A stretch of DNA of 64,000 bases, from assembly GCF_042697365.1 (NCBI RefSeq), contig NZ_CP137605.1; one strand, 5' to 3'. Every line of letters starts with the position of its first letter. Position 1 is the stretch's first letter. Made by a program: the position numbers and the translations under genes. The notes under the pieces are model-generated. The model did not search any database. It was not told the origin of the DNA and saw only the letters and a program-made list of their open reading frames with translations. Shown here in pieces: positions 22,296 through 32,528 of this stretch. The DNA is from Brucella pseudintermedia. GTDB taxonomy: Bacteria; Pseudomonadota; Alphaproteobacteria; Rhizobiales; Rhizobiaceae.

Positions 22296-23660
22296 ATGAC
22301 AGACCGTACCTGCCTTTCCATCGTGCTTGCTGCTGGCGAAGGCACGCGCATGAAATCCAGTCTTCCGAAAGTGCTGCATCAGGTGGCAGGGTTGCCGCTG
22401 GTCTCGCACGTGGTGAAGGCTGTTCAGGGTACCGGCAAAAGCGATGTTGCGCTGGTCGTGGGGCGTGGCGCCGACGAAGTGCGCGCGGCGGTGGAGAAGA
22501 AGGCAGGGCCCGTCTCGGCCTTTGAGCAGAAGGAACGTCTCGGTACAGCACATGCGGTTCTGGCCGCACGCGAGGCAATCGAACGCGGTTATGACGATCT
22601 GCTCATCGTGTTTGGTGATACGCCGCTGATCGAGGCACAATCTTTGCAAAAGGCCCGGGAGCGACTGGCCGCAGGCGCTGATGTTGTCGTTATCGGTTTC
22701 CGCCCGGAGAATCCGCACGGCTATGGCCGTCTGATCGAAGAGGGCGACAAACTGGTCGCCATCGTTGAGGAAAAAGAAGCAAGCGAAGCGCAAAAACAGA
22801 TTGGTTTCTGCAATGGCGGGCTGATGGCTGTTCGCGGCCGACACGCTCTGGCGCTTCTGGATGCCGTCGATAATAACAACGCCAAGGGCGAATATTACCT
22901 CACCGACATAGTTGCCATCGCCCACGGCCGGGGCATGAATGTGACGGCCATCGAAGTGCCGGTCGACAATGTGATCGGCATCAACAACCGTGTCGAACTG
23001 GCTGAAGCCGAAGCCATCTGGCAGCAGCGTAAGCGCCGCCAGATGATGCTGGCAGGCGTGACGCTTGTTGCGCCTGAAACAGTGTTTTTCTCCCACGACA
23101 CGCTGATTGAGGCCGACGTTATTGTTGAGCCGAACGTCTTCTTCGGTCCCCACGTGCATGTTGCGTCGGGAGCTTTGATCCATTCTTTCTCTCATCTGGA
23201 AGGTGCGGAAGTCGGTCCCAAGGCAGAGATCGGGCCATTTGCGCGCCTGCGTCCGGGCGCAAATCTGGCCGAAAAGACCAAGGTCGGCAATTTCTGCGAG
23301 GTGAAGAATGCCACCGTGCATAAAGGCGCGAAGATCAATCACCTGACCTATATCGGAGATGCGACAGTCGGCGCGTCGAGCAATATCGGTGCGGGCACGA
23401 TCACCTGCAATTACGATGGCTACAACAAGTATGAGACGGTGATTGGCGAAAACGCGTTCATCGGGTCGAACAGTTCGCTGGTTGCGCCGGTGGAAATCGG
23501 CGACAATGCCTATATCGCATCGGGCAGCACGATCACGGACAATGTTCCCGCAGATGCGCTGGCCTTCGGCCGTGCCCGGCAGGAAACGAAGGAAGGTCGG
23601 GGGAAAACCCTGCGGGAGAAATATGCCGCCATCAAAGCGGCTAAAACCGCGGCGAAATAA
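22296..23660 (+). CDS. glmU: Bifunctional N-acetylglucosamine-1-P uridyltransferase / glucosamine-1-P acetyltransferase
   Basis: This 454-residue cytoplasmic enzyme makes UDP-GlcNAc for peptidoglycan and lipid A. The N-terminal pyrophosphorylase has LAAGEGTRMKS and KLHQVAG-type motifs (IVLAAGEGTRMKSSLPKVLH) and FGDTPLI. The C-terminal left-handed beta-helix ends with NVPADALAFGRARQETKEG. A frame from 22260 adds 12 residues, but the ATG at 22296 gives the family length. It is upstream of glmS, the enzyme for the same pathway. Confidence 0.95.
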   Translation: MTDRTCLSIVLAAGEGTRMKSSLPKVLHQVAGLPLVSHVVKAVQGTGKSDVALVVGRGADEVRAAVEKKAGPVSAFEQKERLGTAHAVLAAREAIERGYDDLLIVFGDTPLIEAQSLQKARERLAAGADVVVIGFRPENPHGYGRLIEEGDKLVAIVEEKEASEAQKQIGFCNGGLMAVRGRHALALLDAVDNNNAKGEYYLTDIVAIAHGRGMNVTAIEVPVDNVIGINNRVELAEAEAIWQQRKRRQMMLAGVTLVAPETVFFSHDTLIEADVIVEPNVFFGPHVHVASGALIHSFSHLEGAEVGPKAEIGPFARLRPGANLAEKTKVGNFCEVKNATVHKGAKINHLTYIGDATVGASSNIGAGTITCNYDGYNKYETVIGENAFIGSNSSLVAPVEIGDNAYIASGSTITDNVPADALAFGRARQETKEGRGKTLREKYAAIKAAKTAAK

Positions 23661-23675
23661 ATCATCCAACAGCTT

Positions 23676-23790
23676 GGAGCATTTCCAGCAAAAGTGTGAA
23701 ACGGTTTTGCGTTAGGAAATGCGGCAGAAACAGACAGTTAGAGCGGTTCCAACGATTCCGTAAAAGCAAGAACCGCTCTAAACGAGCGGC
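23676..23790. repeat. Intergenic palindromic repeat unit
   Basis: The block begins GGAGCATTTCCAGCAAAAGT and ends with an 11-bp stem TAGAGCGGTTC (23739-23749) and GAACCGCTCTA (23770-23780). Blocks of this kind recur between genes in Brucellaceae and other Rhizobiales. The hairpin may end glmU transcription but has no T-run. Confidence 0.62.
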
Positions 23791-23869
23791 AATCCATTGG
23801 GTTGCCGTTCTGCATTAGAATCTTTAAACCGCGAAACATTACGTCTCAACGTCGGATCTGGAGCAGCCT

Positions 23870-25693
23870 ATGTGTGGAATTATCGGCATTATCGGAAATA
23901 ACGAAGTCGCTCCGCTTCTCGTGGATGCACTGAAGCGGCTTGAATATCGCGGCTACGATTCTGCCGGTATCGCCACCTTGCAGAACGGCAAGCTCGATCG
24001 CCGCCGCGCCGAAGGCAAGCTGATCAATCTGGAAAAGCGACTGGCTGGAGAACCGCTTCCCGGTGTCATCGGTATCGGCCATACCCGCTGGGCGACGCAT
24101 GGCAAGCCTGTGGAGCGCAATGCCCATCCGCACATTACCGAGCGCCTTGCGGTCGTTCATAACGGCATCATCGAGAATTTTGCCGAGCTTCGCGCCATGC
24201 TTGAAGCGGAAGGCTACAAATTCCAGACCGAAACCGACACCGAAGCCGTCGCGCATCTGGTGACCCGCGAACTGGCAAAGGGCAAGTCTCCGGTAGAGGC
24301 TGTCCGCGACAGCCTGCCGATGCTGCACGGTGCTTTCGCGCTTGCCTTCTTGTTCGAGGGCGACGAAGAGCTTTTGATCGGTGCGCGCCAGGGACCGCCG
24401 CTTGCCGTTGGTTATGGCGAAGGTGAAATGTTCCTCGGTTCCGACGCTATTGCACTGTCGCCTTTCACCGATACCATAGCCTATCTCGAGGATGGCGATT
24501 GGGCTGTGCTGACGCGCAAGGGCGTGACCGTTTACGACGAAAACAACAACGAAGCTGAGCGCCCGATCCAGAAGACGCAGACGGCTAATATGCTCGTCTC
24601 CAAGGGCAATCACCGTCACTTCATGCAGAAGGAGATGTTCGAGCAGCCGGAAGTGATCTCTCACACGCTTGCGAACTATCTCGATTTTACCACGGGCAAA
24701 GTGCGTCAGGAAGCAATCGGCATCGATTTCAGCAAGATCGACCGCCTGACGATTTCTGCCTGCGGCACAGCCTATTATGCTGCATCTGTCGGCAAATACT
24801 GGTTTGAGCAGATTGCGCGCCTGCCGGTGGATAGCGATATCGCTTCCGAATTCCGCTATCGCGAAATGCCGCTGTCGAAGGATTCGCTGGCAATGTTCGT
24901 GTCCCAGTCCGGTGAAACGGCTGATACACTGGCATCGCTGCGTTACTGCAAATCGCAAGGGTTGAAAATCGCTGCAGTCGTTAACGTGACGGGATCGACC
25001 ATCGCGCGTGAATCCGATGCCATTTTTCCGACGCTCGCAGGGCCGGAGATCGGTGTTGCGTCCACCAAGGCTTTCACCTGTCAGCTCTCGGCCATGGCCT
25101 CATTGGCGATTGCCGCAGCCAAGGCGCGCGGCGCAATTGATGACAAACGGGAACAGGAACTGGTGCGTCAACTTTCCGAGGCGCCGCGTTTCATCAATCA
25201 GGTTCTGAAGCTCGAAGACCAGATAGCAGCAGTCTGTCATGAGTTGGCCAAGGTCAATCACGTGCTTTATCTCGGTCGCGGCACGTCCTTCCCGCTTGCC
25301 ATGGAAGGCGCGCTGAAGCTCAAGGAAATTTCCTATATCCACGCTGAAGGCTACGCCGCTGGCGAGTTGAAGCACGGCCCGATTGCGCTGATTGATGAAA
25401 CGATGCCGGTAATCGTCATAGCGCCGTCTGATCGTCTCTATGAGAAGACCGTTTCCAACATGCAGGAAGTCGCGGCACGCGGCGGTCGCATCATTCTCAT
25501 CACCGACAAAAAAGGCGCAGAAGCCGCTAGCATCGACACGATGGCAACCATCGTTCTGCCGGACGTACCGGAATTCATCACGCCGCTCGTTTATGCGCTG
25601 CCGATCCAGATGCTGGCCTATCATACCGCCATTCTGATGGGTACTGACGTTGACCAACCGCGCAATCTGGCAAAGTCTGTCACTGTCGAGTAA
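23870..25693 (+). CDS. glmS: Glutamine-fructose-6-phosphate aminotransferase
   Basis: This 607-residue enzyme makes glucosamine-6-phosphate from fructose-6-phosphate and glutamine, the first step to UDP-GlcNAc. The N-terminal glutaminase has nucleophile Cys2 (MCGIIGIIG), RYRGYDSAG-type motif (EYRGYDSAG) and HTRWATHG. Two SIS sugar-isomerase domains follow (SACGTAYYA, SQSGETADT, GRGTSFPLAMEGALK), ending DQPRNLAKSVTVE. No glmS ribozyme is expected in this group and none is seen. Confidence 0.96.
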   Translation: MCGIIGIIGNNEVAPLLVDALKRLEYRGYDSAGIATLQNGKLDRRRAEGKLINLEKRLAGEPLPGVIGIGHTRWATHGKPVERNAHPHITERLAVVHNGIIENFAELRAMLEAEGYKFQTETDTEAVAHLVTRELAKGKSPVEAVRDSLPMLHGAFALAFLFEGDEELLIGARQGPPLAVGYGEGEMFLGSDAIALSPFTDTIAYLEDGDWAVLTRKGVTVYDENNNEAERPIQKTQTANMLVSKGNHRHFMQKEMFEQPEVISHTLANYLDFTTGKVRQEAIGIDFSKIDRLTISACGTAYYAASVGKYWFEQIARLPVDSDIASEFRYREMPLSKDSLAMFVSQSGETADTLASLRYCKSQGLKIAAVVNVTGSTIARESDAIFPTLAGPEIGVASTKAFTCQLSAMASLAIAAAKARGAIDDKREQELVRQLSEAPRFINQVLKLEDQIAAVCHELAKVNHVLYLGRGTSFPLAMEGALKLKEISYIHAEGYAAGELKHGPIALIDETMPVIVIAPSDRLYEKTVSNMQEVAARGGRIILITDKKGAEAASIDTMATIVLPDVPEFITPLVYALPIQMLAYHTAILMGTDVDQPRNLAKSVTVE

Positions 25694-25727
25694 AATCAGC
25701 TCACTACCAAGAAGACTTTACAAATTG

Positions 25728-25763
25728 ATAGAAATGGCGGCGGAGTGCCGCCATTTTTCTATC
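25728..25763. terminator. Bidirectional terminator between glmS and recG
   Basis: AAATGGCGGC (25732-25741) and GCCGCCATTT (25747-25756) form a 10-bp stem, extended by GATAG/CTATC, with a T-run on the plus strand and A's on the other side. It separates the convergent glmS and recG. Confidence 0.8.
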
Positions 25764-27867
25764 CTGCCCGCAAGAGCCTGATCGCTTCGTCTCGCCCAAA
25801 GAGATAGAGCAATATTCGTAGCGCCTGTCCGCGTTCGGATTCCAGATCGGGATCGCTGGTCAGAATGTAACGCGCGTCCTTGCGGGCGATTTCCAGAAGA
25901 TCGCCATGCGCTTCGATGGAAGCCAGACGGAAACCCGGCGTTCCCGATTGCCGCGTGCCAAGCAGTTCACCTTCGCCACGCAGTTTCAAGTCTTCCTCGG
26001 CGATGCGAAAACCGTCTTCCGTCTCACGCATCACTTTCAGCCGGGCTTGCGCGACTTCACCCAGCGGCCCCTTGTAAAGCAGCAGGCAGGTTGAAGGTTT
26101 GTCGCCGCGGCCTACACGCCCGCGTAGCTGGTGCAATTGCGACAGGCCGAAGCGTTCGGCGTGTTCAATGACGATAATCGTGGCATCGGGCACATCCACG
26201 CCGACTTCGATCACTGTGGTGGCAACCAGTACACGGGTTTCGCCCTGCTTCAACGCCCGCATTGCCTCATCTTTTTCCGCTCCGTTCATGCGGCCATGGA
26301 TAAGGCCGATGCGATCTCCAAAGACGGGTTTGAGGCTCCCAAAGCGCTCTTCGGCGGATGTCAGTTCCACGACTTCGGATTCTTCGACCAGAGGGCAAAT
26401 CCAGTAGATTTTCTGGCCTTCTCCGACAGCCTTTCGGATGCGCTCGACAAGTTCGTTCATGCGCTCCATCGGCACGATAGCCGTTGTGATGGACTGGCGA
26501 CCCGCGGGTTTTTCGGTCAATTTCGACACATCCATGTCCCCAAAGGCAGTGAGGACGAGGGTGCGCGGAATGGGCGTCGCCGTCATGACCAGCATATCCG
26601 GTGCCGAACCCTTGGCCGTTAGCATCAGGCGCTGATGCACGCCGAAACGATGCTGTTCATCAATGATGACCAGAACGAGGTCGCGGTACTCGACCTTTTC
26701 CTGAAATAGCGCGTGCGTGCCGATGACGATATCGATCTCACCGCCTTTCAATCCTTCCAGCACGGTATTCCGGTCGCGTCCTTTTTCACGACCGGTCAGG
26801 AGTGCTGCCTTCAATCCCGCTTTCTCCGCAAGCGGCGCGATGGTCGCAAAATGCTGGCGGGCCAGAACTTCTGTTGGCGCCATCAGTGCAGATTGGCCAC
26901 CGGATTCAGCGGCGTGGGCCATGGAAAGCAATCCCACCACCGTCTTGCCCGAGCCTACGTCGCCCTGCAAAAGCCGCAACATGCGTTCAGGCGATTTGAG
27001 GTCGGTGATGATTTCGCGAACGGCCTGATCCTGCCCCTTGGTCAAGCGATAGGGCAAGTGACGCATGATTTCCGCGACGATGCGTCCTGTTCCTTCCAAA
27101 GGGCGACCGGAAAGACGTCGCGTCTTGGCGCGAACAAGGGCCAGCGCCAATTGTCCGGCGAGAAACTCGTCATAAGCGAGCCTGCGTCGCGAAACACTTT
27201 CAAGCGCGATGTCGGACGGGTCTTCCGGCAGATGAAGCGTGTTGAGCGATTGCCGGAAACTGGTAAAGCGCTCCCGCGCGAGCAAGGGCGCGTCGATCCA
27301 TTCCGGCATTGTTGGAACACGCGTCAGCGCTTCCTTGACGGCGCGCGCCAGCGTCTTGGACGACAGGCCCGCAGTTAGCGGATAGACCGGCTCGACCATA
27401 GGCAGATTGGCCGCATCTTCCAGGCTCGCAATGTAATCAGGATGGACCATGGAGGCGCGGCCGTTGAACCATTCCACCTTGCCCGACACGATGACGGTCT
27501 CACCTTCGGGCAGCATTTTTTGCAGCCACGGCAATTGCGCGTGGAAGAAGGTCAGCGCAATTTCGCCCGTATCGTCATGTGCGAAGACGCGATGCGGAAT
27601 ATTGCCGCGTCCAGGCGGTGCCGGCTGATGCTGGTCTACTGTCACTTCCAGCGTGACGATTGCACCCTCAGGCGCATTGACGATCCCGGGTCGGTTTCGC
27701 CGGTCGATCACGCTATGCGGCGCCAGGAACAGAAGCTGGCCGACTTTCGGCTCCGCGCCCGGTAAGTCAGTACCAAGCAGTTTGCCAAGCAGAGCTGCGA
27801 CCTTCGGGCCAATGCCTGAAAGTGAACGAACGGAAGCGAAAAATGGATCGAGAACGGATGGACGCAT
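25759..27867 (-). CDS. recG: ATP-dependent DNA helicase RecG
   Basis: This 702-residue replication-fork and Holliday-junction helicase has a wedge/OB domain in the first ~250 residues, Walker A GDVGSGKTVVG, DEQH box (IIDEQHRFG), motif III TATPIPRT and the C-terminal helicase domain with RGRVGRG. A long open frame upstream to 28296 is antisense to sdhE. The ATG at 27867 gives family length. It converges with glmS and diverges from sdhE. Confidence 0.95.
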   Translation of the reverse strand: MRPSVLDPFFASVRSLSGIGPKVAALLGKLLGTDLPGAEPKVGQLLFLAPHSVIDRRNRPGIVNAPEGAIVTLEVTVDQHQPAPPGRGNIPHRVFAHDDTGEIALTFFHAQLPWLQKMLPEGETVIVSGKVEWFNGRASMVHPDYIASLEDAANLPMVEPVYPLTAGLSSKTLARAVKEALTRVPTMPEWIDAPLLARERFTSFRQSLNTLHLPEDPSDIALESVSRRRLAYDEFLAGQLALALVRAKTRRLSGRPLEGTGRIVAEIMRHLPYRLTKGQDQAVREIITDLKSPERMLRLLQGDVGSGKTVVGLLSMAHAAESGGQSALMAPTEVLARQHFATIAPLAEKAGLKAALLTGREKGRDRNTVLEGLKGGEIDIVIGTHALFQEKVEYRDLVLVIIDEQHRFGVHQRLMLTAKGSAPDMLVMTATPIPRTLVLTAFGDMDVSKLTEKPAGRQSITTAIVPMERMNELVERIRKAVGEGQKIYWICPLVEESEVVELTSAEERFGSLKPVFGDRIGLIHGRMNGAEKDEAMRALKQGETRVLVATTVIEVGVDVPDATIIVIEHAERFGLSQLHQLRGRVGRGDKPSTCLLLYKGPLGEVAQARLKVMRETEDGFRIAEEDLKLRGEGELLGTRQSGTPGFRLASIEAHGDLLEIARKDARYILTSDPDLESERGQALRILLYLFGRDEAIRLLRAG

Positions 27868-28018
27868 GGCGGGAGCATTAACTGCTTCGCCCCGCCGTGC
27901 AAGGGCGCCGCGCAATCTTTCTGTGCTCTTTTTGTTCTTGTCGGATAAACGGGTTCCCGTTTGCGGCGCAGATGCTATATACCAGCAGCAATTTGGAACT
28001 GACTGGAGCTTACCGAGG

Positions 28019-28306
28019 ATGACTGGCAGCACATTGGCGACGGAAAATCTGGATGTACGGCGCCGCAAGCTTCTGTTTCGCGCATGGCATCGCGGAATGC
28101 GCGAGATGGATCTGATCCTTGGGCAATATGCGGATGAATATATTGTCGGCTTCACCGATCCGCAGCTTGACGAATTCGAGCATATCCTGGAAGTGCTTGA
28201 CCGCGATCTTCTTAAATGGGTGACAGGTGAAAGCCCGGTCCCGGCAGATTTCGACACGCCCCTGTTCCGCGATATTGTCGCCTTCCGCGACCGCATAGAA
28301 TTCTGA
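28019..28306 (+). CDS. sdhE: Succinate dehydrogenase flavinylation factor SdhE
   Basis: This 95-residue DUF339 protein has the conserved RRKLLFRAWHRGMREMDLIL block, including the RGxxE motif (RGMRE) needed to attach FAD to the flavoprotein subunit SdhA. The rest (DRDLLKWVTGE) also matches. It sits between recG and mfd, as in many Rhizobiales, and lies only 13 bp before mfd, so the two may be transcribed together. Confidence 0.9.
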   Translation: MTGSTLATENLDVRRRKLLFRAWHRGMREMDLILGQYADEYIVGFTDPQLDEFEHILEVLDRDLLKWVTGESPVPADFDTPLFRDIVAFRDRIEF

Positions 28307-28319
28307 GTTCAAGGTTCCC

Positions 28320-31300
28320 ATGCCCGTTTTCAGCAAACTAGGTCTTAAGTCCTCCAGCGCGCTCGGGGCAAAACGTCATATCGTGATCGACGGTGTTGCC
28401 GACGGTTACGAGGCGTTCTGTCTTGTCCGACTGGTGGAAGGGATCGGCGAACGCGGGCCGATTATGTATATCGTGCGCGACGGGCAGCGCATTGCCGACC
28501 TTGAACAGGTGTTGAGTTTCGTAGCGCCGGATATGGCGGTTCTTCACCTGCCTGCATGGGATTGCTTGCCTTATGATCGCGTGTCACCGGGGGCGGATGC
28601 GGCTGCGCGCAGGCTCACCGCGCTTGGTGCATTATCCGCGCTCAGGACAGCGCCGCATCCAGCCATCATTCTGACGACAGCCAATGCAGTCCTGCAAAAG
28701 CTGCCGCCTCAAGCGGCAATCGCCGAACAGGTGATTTCTGCACGACCCGGCAACCAGCTGGATATGAACGATCTGGCATCCCGGCTGGAGCGCAATGGTT
28801 TCGAACGTGTGTCGACGGTGCGTGATATTGGCGAATTTGCCGTGCGCGGCGGCATTCTCGATCTTTACGCGCCGGGCGCGGAAGAACCGCTGAGGCTGGA
28901 TTTCTTCGGCGATACGCTGGAGACGATTCGCGCTTTCGACCCTGCTTCGCAGCGCACCACCGGCACGCGGAAGGAATTCGTGCTTCAGCCGATGAGCGAA
29001 ATCACGCTGTCGCCGGAAATGATCAGCCGGTTCCGCAAGAACTATGTGGCGATGTTCGGCGCGCCGCAGCGTGACGATGCGCTCTATCAGGCGATCAGCG
29101 AAGGTCGCCGCTTTGCGGGCATGGAACACTGGCTACCGCTGTTCTACGACACACTCGATACCGTATTCGATCATGCGGGCAATATGCCGGTGGTGTTCGA
29201 CCATCTGGTGCATGAAGCGCTGAACGAGCGCCACACGATGGTGGTCGATCATTACGAAGCGCGGCTGCGGCAGGCAGAAGGCAAGGAACCCGGCAGCGAT
29301 GCGGTGCCTTACAAGCCCGTCAAGCCGGAAACGCTTTATCTTACTCCTGCGGAAGTCGAGAAGCACGCCGAAACCGGTGGGATGCGCATCGATTTGACGC
29401 CGTTCGGCGCGCCGGAAGTTCCGGGGCGGACGATTGTTCATGCTGAAGTACACAAGGGCCGCAGCTTTGCCGAGGAACGCGCCGCCACCGATGTGAACCT
29501 GTTTGAAGCGGTGGTGAAGCATATCGCCGAACTGCGCGCATCGGGCAAGAAGGTGCTGGTTGCTGCCTGGACGGAAGGCTCGCTCGACCGTCTTTTGCAG
29601 GTGCTCGACGAGCACGGGCTGGAAAAGATCGAATCGGTAGACCGGCTTTCCACCGTCAAGGCGCTCTCACGCGACAAGGTGACGGCGGCTGTGCTGGCCG
29701 TTGAAAGTGGATTCGATGCTGGCGATCTCGTCATCGTGGCCGAGCAGGATATTCTGGGCGACCGTCTTATACGCCGCTCCAAGCGCCGCAAGCGCGATCA
29801 GGATTTCATCTCGGAAGTCGCCTCGCTGACGGCTGGCGACATTGTCGTCCACGTCGATCACGGTATCGGTCGTTTCGTTGGCCTCAAGACAATCACGGCG
29901 GCGGGTGCGCCGCATGACTGCCTCGAAATCCACTACGCGGGCGACGACCGGCTGTTCCTGCCGGTCGAAAATATCGAGCTTCTGTCGCGCTATGGTTCGG
30001 AAGGGTCCGATGCGGTTCTCGACAAGCTGGGTGGCGGCGCGTGGCAGATGCGCAAGGCCAAACTCAAGAAGCGACTGCTTGAGATTGCCGGACATCTGAT
30101 CCAGATCGCTGCCGAACGCCAGATGCGCGGCGCGCCGGTCATGACGCCGCCGGAGGGTCTCTATGCCGAGTTCGCCGCTCGCTTTCCCTATGATGAGACC
30201 GATGACCAGTTGATGGCCATTGAATCCGTCGCCGACGACCTGGCTGCCGGTAAGCCGATGGATCGCCTGATCTGCGGCGATGTCGGCTTCGGCAAGACGG
30301 AAGTGGCGCTGCGTGCTGCTTTCATTGCGGCGATGAGCGGCGTTCAGGTCGCGGTTGTCGTTCCGACGACGCTTCTGTCGCGCCAGCATTTCAAAACCTT
30401 CTCAAAGCGTTTCCATGGCCTGCCCATCAATGTTGCCCATGCATCGCGCCTCGTTGGGACGAAAGAGCTCGCTGCTGCCAAGAAGGGGTTGGAGGAAGGA
30501 ACCGTCGATATAGTCGTCGGCACCCATGCGCTGCTCGGCAGCTCGATCAAGTTCAAGAATCTCGGGCTGCTCATCATCGATGAAGAGCAGCATTTCGGCG
30601 TCAAGCACAAGGAACGGCTGAAGGAACTGAAGTCGGATGTGCATGTGCTGACATTGTCAGCCACGCCAATTCCGCGCACCTTGCAGCTTGCGCTGACCGG
30701 CGTGCGAGAGCTGTCGCTCATTACTACGCCGCCGGTCGATCGCATGGCGGTGCGGACTTTCGTTTCGCCGTTCGATCCGCTCGTGATTCGCGAAACCCTT
30801 CTGCGCGAGCGTTATCGCGGCGGTCAAAGCTTCTACGTGTGTCCGCGTATTTCCGATCTTGGCGAGATCGAGGAATTTCTGAAAACCCACGTGCCTGAAC
30901 TGAAAGTGGCCGTGGCTCACGGCCAGATGGCGCCGGGCGTCCTCGATGACATCATGAACGCATTCTATGACGGTCAGTATGATGTGCTTCTGTCCACGAC
31001 CATCGTGGAATCGGGCCTCGATATTCCGACGGCCAACACGATGATCGTGCACCGCGCCGATATGTTCGGCTTGGCGCAGCTCTACCAGTTGCGTGGTCGC
31101 GTCGGGCGCTCCAAGCAGCGCGCCTTTGCGTTGTTTACGCTTCCAGCTGGCAAGATGCTGACGCAGATGGCGGAACGCCGCCTCAAGGTTCTGCAGTCGC
31201 TCGACACGCTGGGCGCGGGCTTCCAGCTTGCAAGCCACGACATGGATATTCGCGGGGCAGGCAACCTGCTAGGCGAGGAGCAGTCCGGACATATCAAGGA

Positions 31301-31832
31301 AGTCGGTTTCGAGCTTTACCAGCAAATGCTGGAAGAAGCGGTGGCTACTCTCAAGGGAACGATCGAGGTTGAAGACAGCCAGTGGTCGCCGCAGATCGCT
31401 ATCGGCACGGCGGTGATGATACCGGAAGCCTATGTGCCCGATCTTCAGCTGCGTCTCGGCCTTTATCGCCGTCTCGCAGACCTGGAAGAGCCGCAGGATA
31501 TCGATGCTTTCGGTGCGGAACTTATCGACCGTTTTGGCCCGATGCCCGAAGAAGTGCAGCATCTGCTCAAGATCGTTTACATCAAGGCGCTCTGCCGCCG
31601 TGCGAATGTCGAGAAGCTCGACGCTGGTCCGAAGGGCGTGGTCATCCAGTTCCGCAATGCGACCTTCAACAATCCGGTCGGGCTGGTGAAGATGATCGGC
31701 GAACAGGGCTCCATGGCCAAGATCAGGCCGGACCAGAGCATTGTCTTCATCCGCGACTGGCCGACGCCGGAAAAGCGGCTCAACGGCTCCGCAGTCATCA
31801 TGACGCAGCTGGCGAAGATCGCGGCGGGTTAA
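28320..31832 (+). CDS. mfd: Transcription-repair coupling factor
   Basis: This 1170-residue translocase frees RNA polymerase stalled at DNA damage and brings in UvrA. A UvrB-like N-terminal region precedes the RNA-polymerase-interacting domain (TAGDIVVHVDHGIGRFVGLK). The RecG-like motor has Walker A GDVGFGKTEVA, DEEQ box (IIDEEQHFGV), TLSATPIPRT and RGRVGRSKQRAFA, followed by the C-terminal TRCF domain. The length is normal. Confidence 0.96.
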   Translation: MPVFSKLGLKSSSALGAKRHIVIDGVADGYEAFCLVRLVEGIGERGPIMYIVRDGQRIADLEQVLSFVAPDMAVLHLPAWDCLPYDRVSPGADAAARRLTALGALSALRTAPHPAIILTTANAVLQKLPPQAAIAEQVISARPGNQLDMNDLASRLERNGFERVSTVRDIGEFAVRGGILDLYAPGAEEPLRLDFFGDTLETIRAFDPASQRTTGTRKEFVLQPMSEITLSPEMISRFRKNYVAMFGAPQRDDALYQAISEGRRFAGMEHWLPLFYDTLDTVFDHAGNMPVVFDHLVHEALNERHTMVVDHYEARLRQAEGKEPGSDAVPYKPVKPETLYLTPAEVEKHAETGGMRIDLTPFGAPEVPGRTIVHAEVHKGRSFAEERAATDVNLFEAVVKHIAELRASGKKVLVAAWTEGSLDRLLQVLDEHGLEKIESVDRLSTVKALSRDKVTAAVLAVESGFDAGDLVIVAEQDILGDRLIRRSKRRKRDQDFISEVASLTAGDIVVHVDHGIGRFVGLKTITAAGAPHDCLEIHYAGDDRLFLPVENIELLSRYGSEGSDAVLDKLGGGAWQMRKAKLKKRLLEIAGHLIQIAAERQMRGAPVMTPPEGLYAEFAARFPYDETDDQLMAIESVADDLAAGKPMDRLICGDVGFGKTEVALRAAFIAAMSGVQVAVVVPTTLLSRQHFKTFSKRFHGLPINVAHASRLVGTKELAAAKKGLEEGTVDIVVGTHALLGSSIKFKNLGLLIIDEEQHFGVKHKERLKELKSDVHVLTLSATPIPRTLQLALTGVRELSLITTPPVDRMAVRTFVSPFDPLVIRETLLRERYRGGQSFYVCPRISDLGEIEEFLKTHVPELKVAVAHGQMAPGVLDDIMNAFYDGQYDVLLSTTIVESGLDIPTANTMIVHRADMFGLAQLYQLRGRVGRSKQRAFALFTLPAGKMLTQMAERRLKVLQSLDTLGAGFQLASHDMDIRGAGNLLGEEQSGHIKEVGFELYQQMLEEAVATLKGTIEVEDSQWSPQIAIGTAVMIPEAYVPDLQLRLGLYRRLADLEEPQDIDAFGAELIDRFGPMPEEVQHLLKIVYIKALCRRANVEKLDAGPKGVVIQFRNATFNNPVGLVKMIGEQGSMAKIRPDQSIVFIRDWPTPEKRLNGSAVIMTQLAKIAAG

Positions 31833-31853
31833 TCCGCCGCCGTCGTTTTCAAC

Positions 31854-32528
31854 CTATCGGTCCTCGGCAAACCCCGGCTCGAAACCTTCTGCCGTCTGAC
31901 GGATGGCGTCAGCAAGGACATCTGCGTTCTGCGCGCCCATGACGGCATATTTCTGGTCGATGATGAAGCAGGGCACGCCGCGCACACCAATGCGGCTGGC
32001 CGTGTCGATCTCCTCGCGAATTGTCGCCTTGTCGGCATCGCTTTGGAGAAGCCGGGCAACAACTGCGGCATCCATGCCGACGCTTGCCGTAGCATCGACC
32101 AGCACTTCGTGGTCGCCAATATCCTGTCCCTGCTCGAAATAGAGCGAAAACAACAGGCCGACCATCCGATCCTGTGTATCGGGGGCAGCTTGCGCTGCCC
32201 AATGGATGACGCGATGCGCGTCGAGCGTATTCGGCGCACGGGCAATGGCGTCGAAATCGAACACGATGCCGTTTTCCTCGCCAAGCTCGGTCAACTGTTT
32301 GTGGATGTCATCGATCTTTCCGCCAGTGCCGAATTTCTCTCGCATATAGGCTTGGCGATCCTTGCCTTGCGGAGGCAGGGTAGGGTCCAGCTGGAAGGGG
32401 CGCCAGCGTACTTCCGCCTCCACATCCGGCACCATGGCAAGAGCCGCTTCGAGGCGCTTGCGCCCTAGAAAGCACCATGGGCAGACGACATCCGACACGA
32501 CATCGATAGTTATCTTTCTGGCGGCCAT
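31854..32528 (-). CDS. DsbA-family oxidoreductase (FrnE-like)
   Basis: This 224-residue thioredoxin-fold protein has a CPWC active site near the N terminus (DVVSDVVCPWCFLGRKRLE), an inserted helical domain, and the cis-Pro loop GVRGVPCFII. It has no signal peptide and so acts in the cytoplasm. It resembles FrnE and 2-hydroxychromene-2-carboxylate isomerase relatives; the CPWC motif favours a thiol oxidoreductase. It converges with mfd. Confidence 0.85.
   Translation of the reverse strand: MAARKITIDVVSDVVCPWCFLGRKRLEAALAMVPDVEAEVRWRPFQLDPTLPPQGKDRQAYMREKFGTGGKIDDIHKQLTELGEENGIVFDFDAIARAPNTLDAHRVIHWAAQAAPDTQDRMVGLLFSLYFEQGQDIGDHEVLVDATASVGMDAAVVARLLQSDADKATIREEIDTASRIGVRGVPCFIIDQKYAVMGAQNADVLADAIRQTAEGFEPGFAEDR

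Noticed and set aside
21522..23669. 715-codon open frame on the minus strand
   Set aside because: It is antisense to ccdA and glmU, both clear genes; the composition is that of a shadow frame in G+C-rich DNA.
23791..23869. Possible glmS ribozyme before glmS
   Set aside because: The glmS ribozyme is known from Gram-positive lineages, and no matching core is visible here.
25868..27878. Plus-strand frames over recG
   Set aside because: They are shadows; recG has all helicase motifs on the minus strand.
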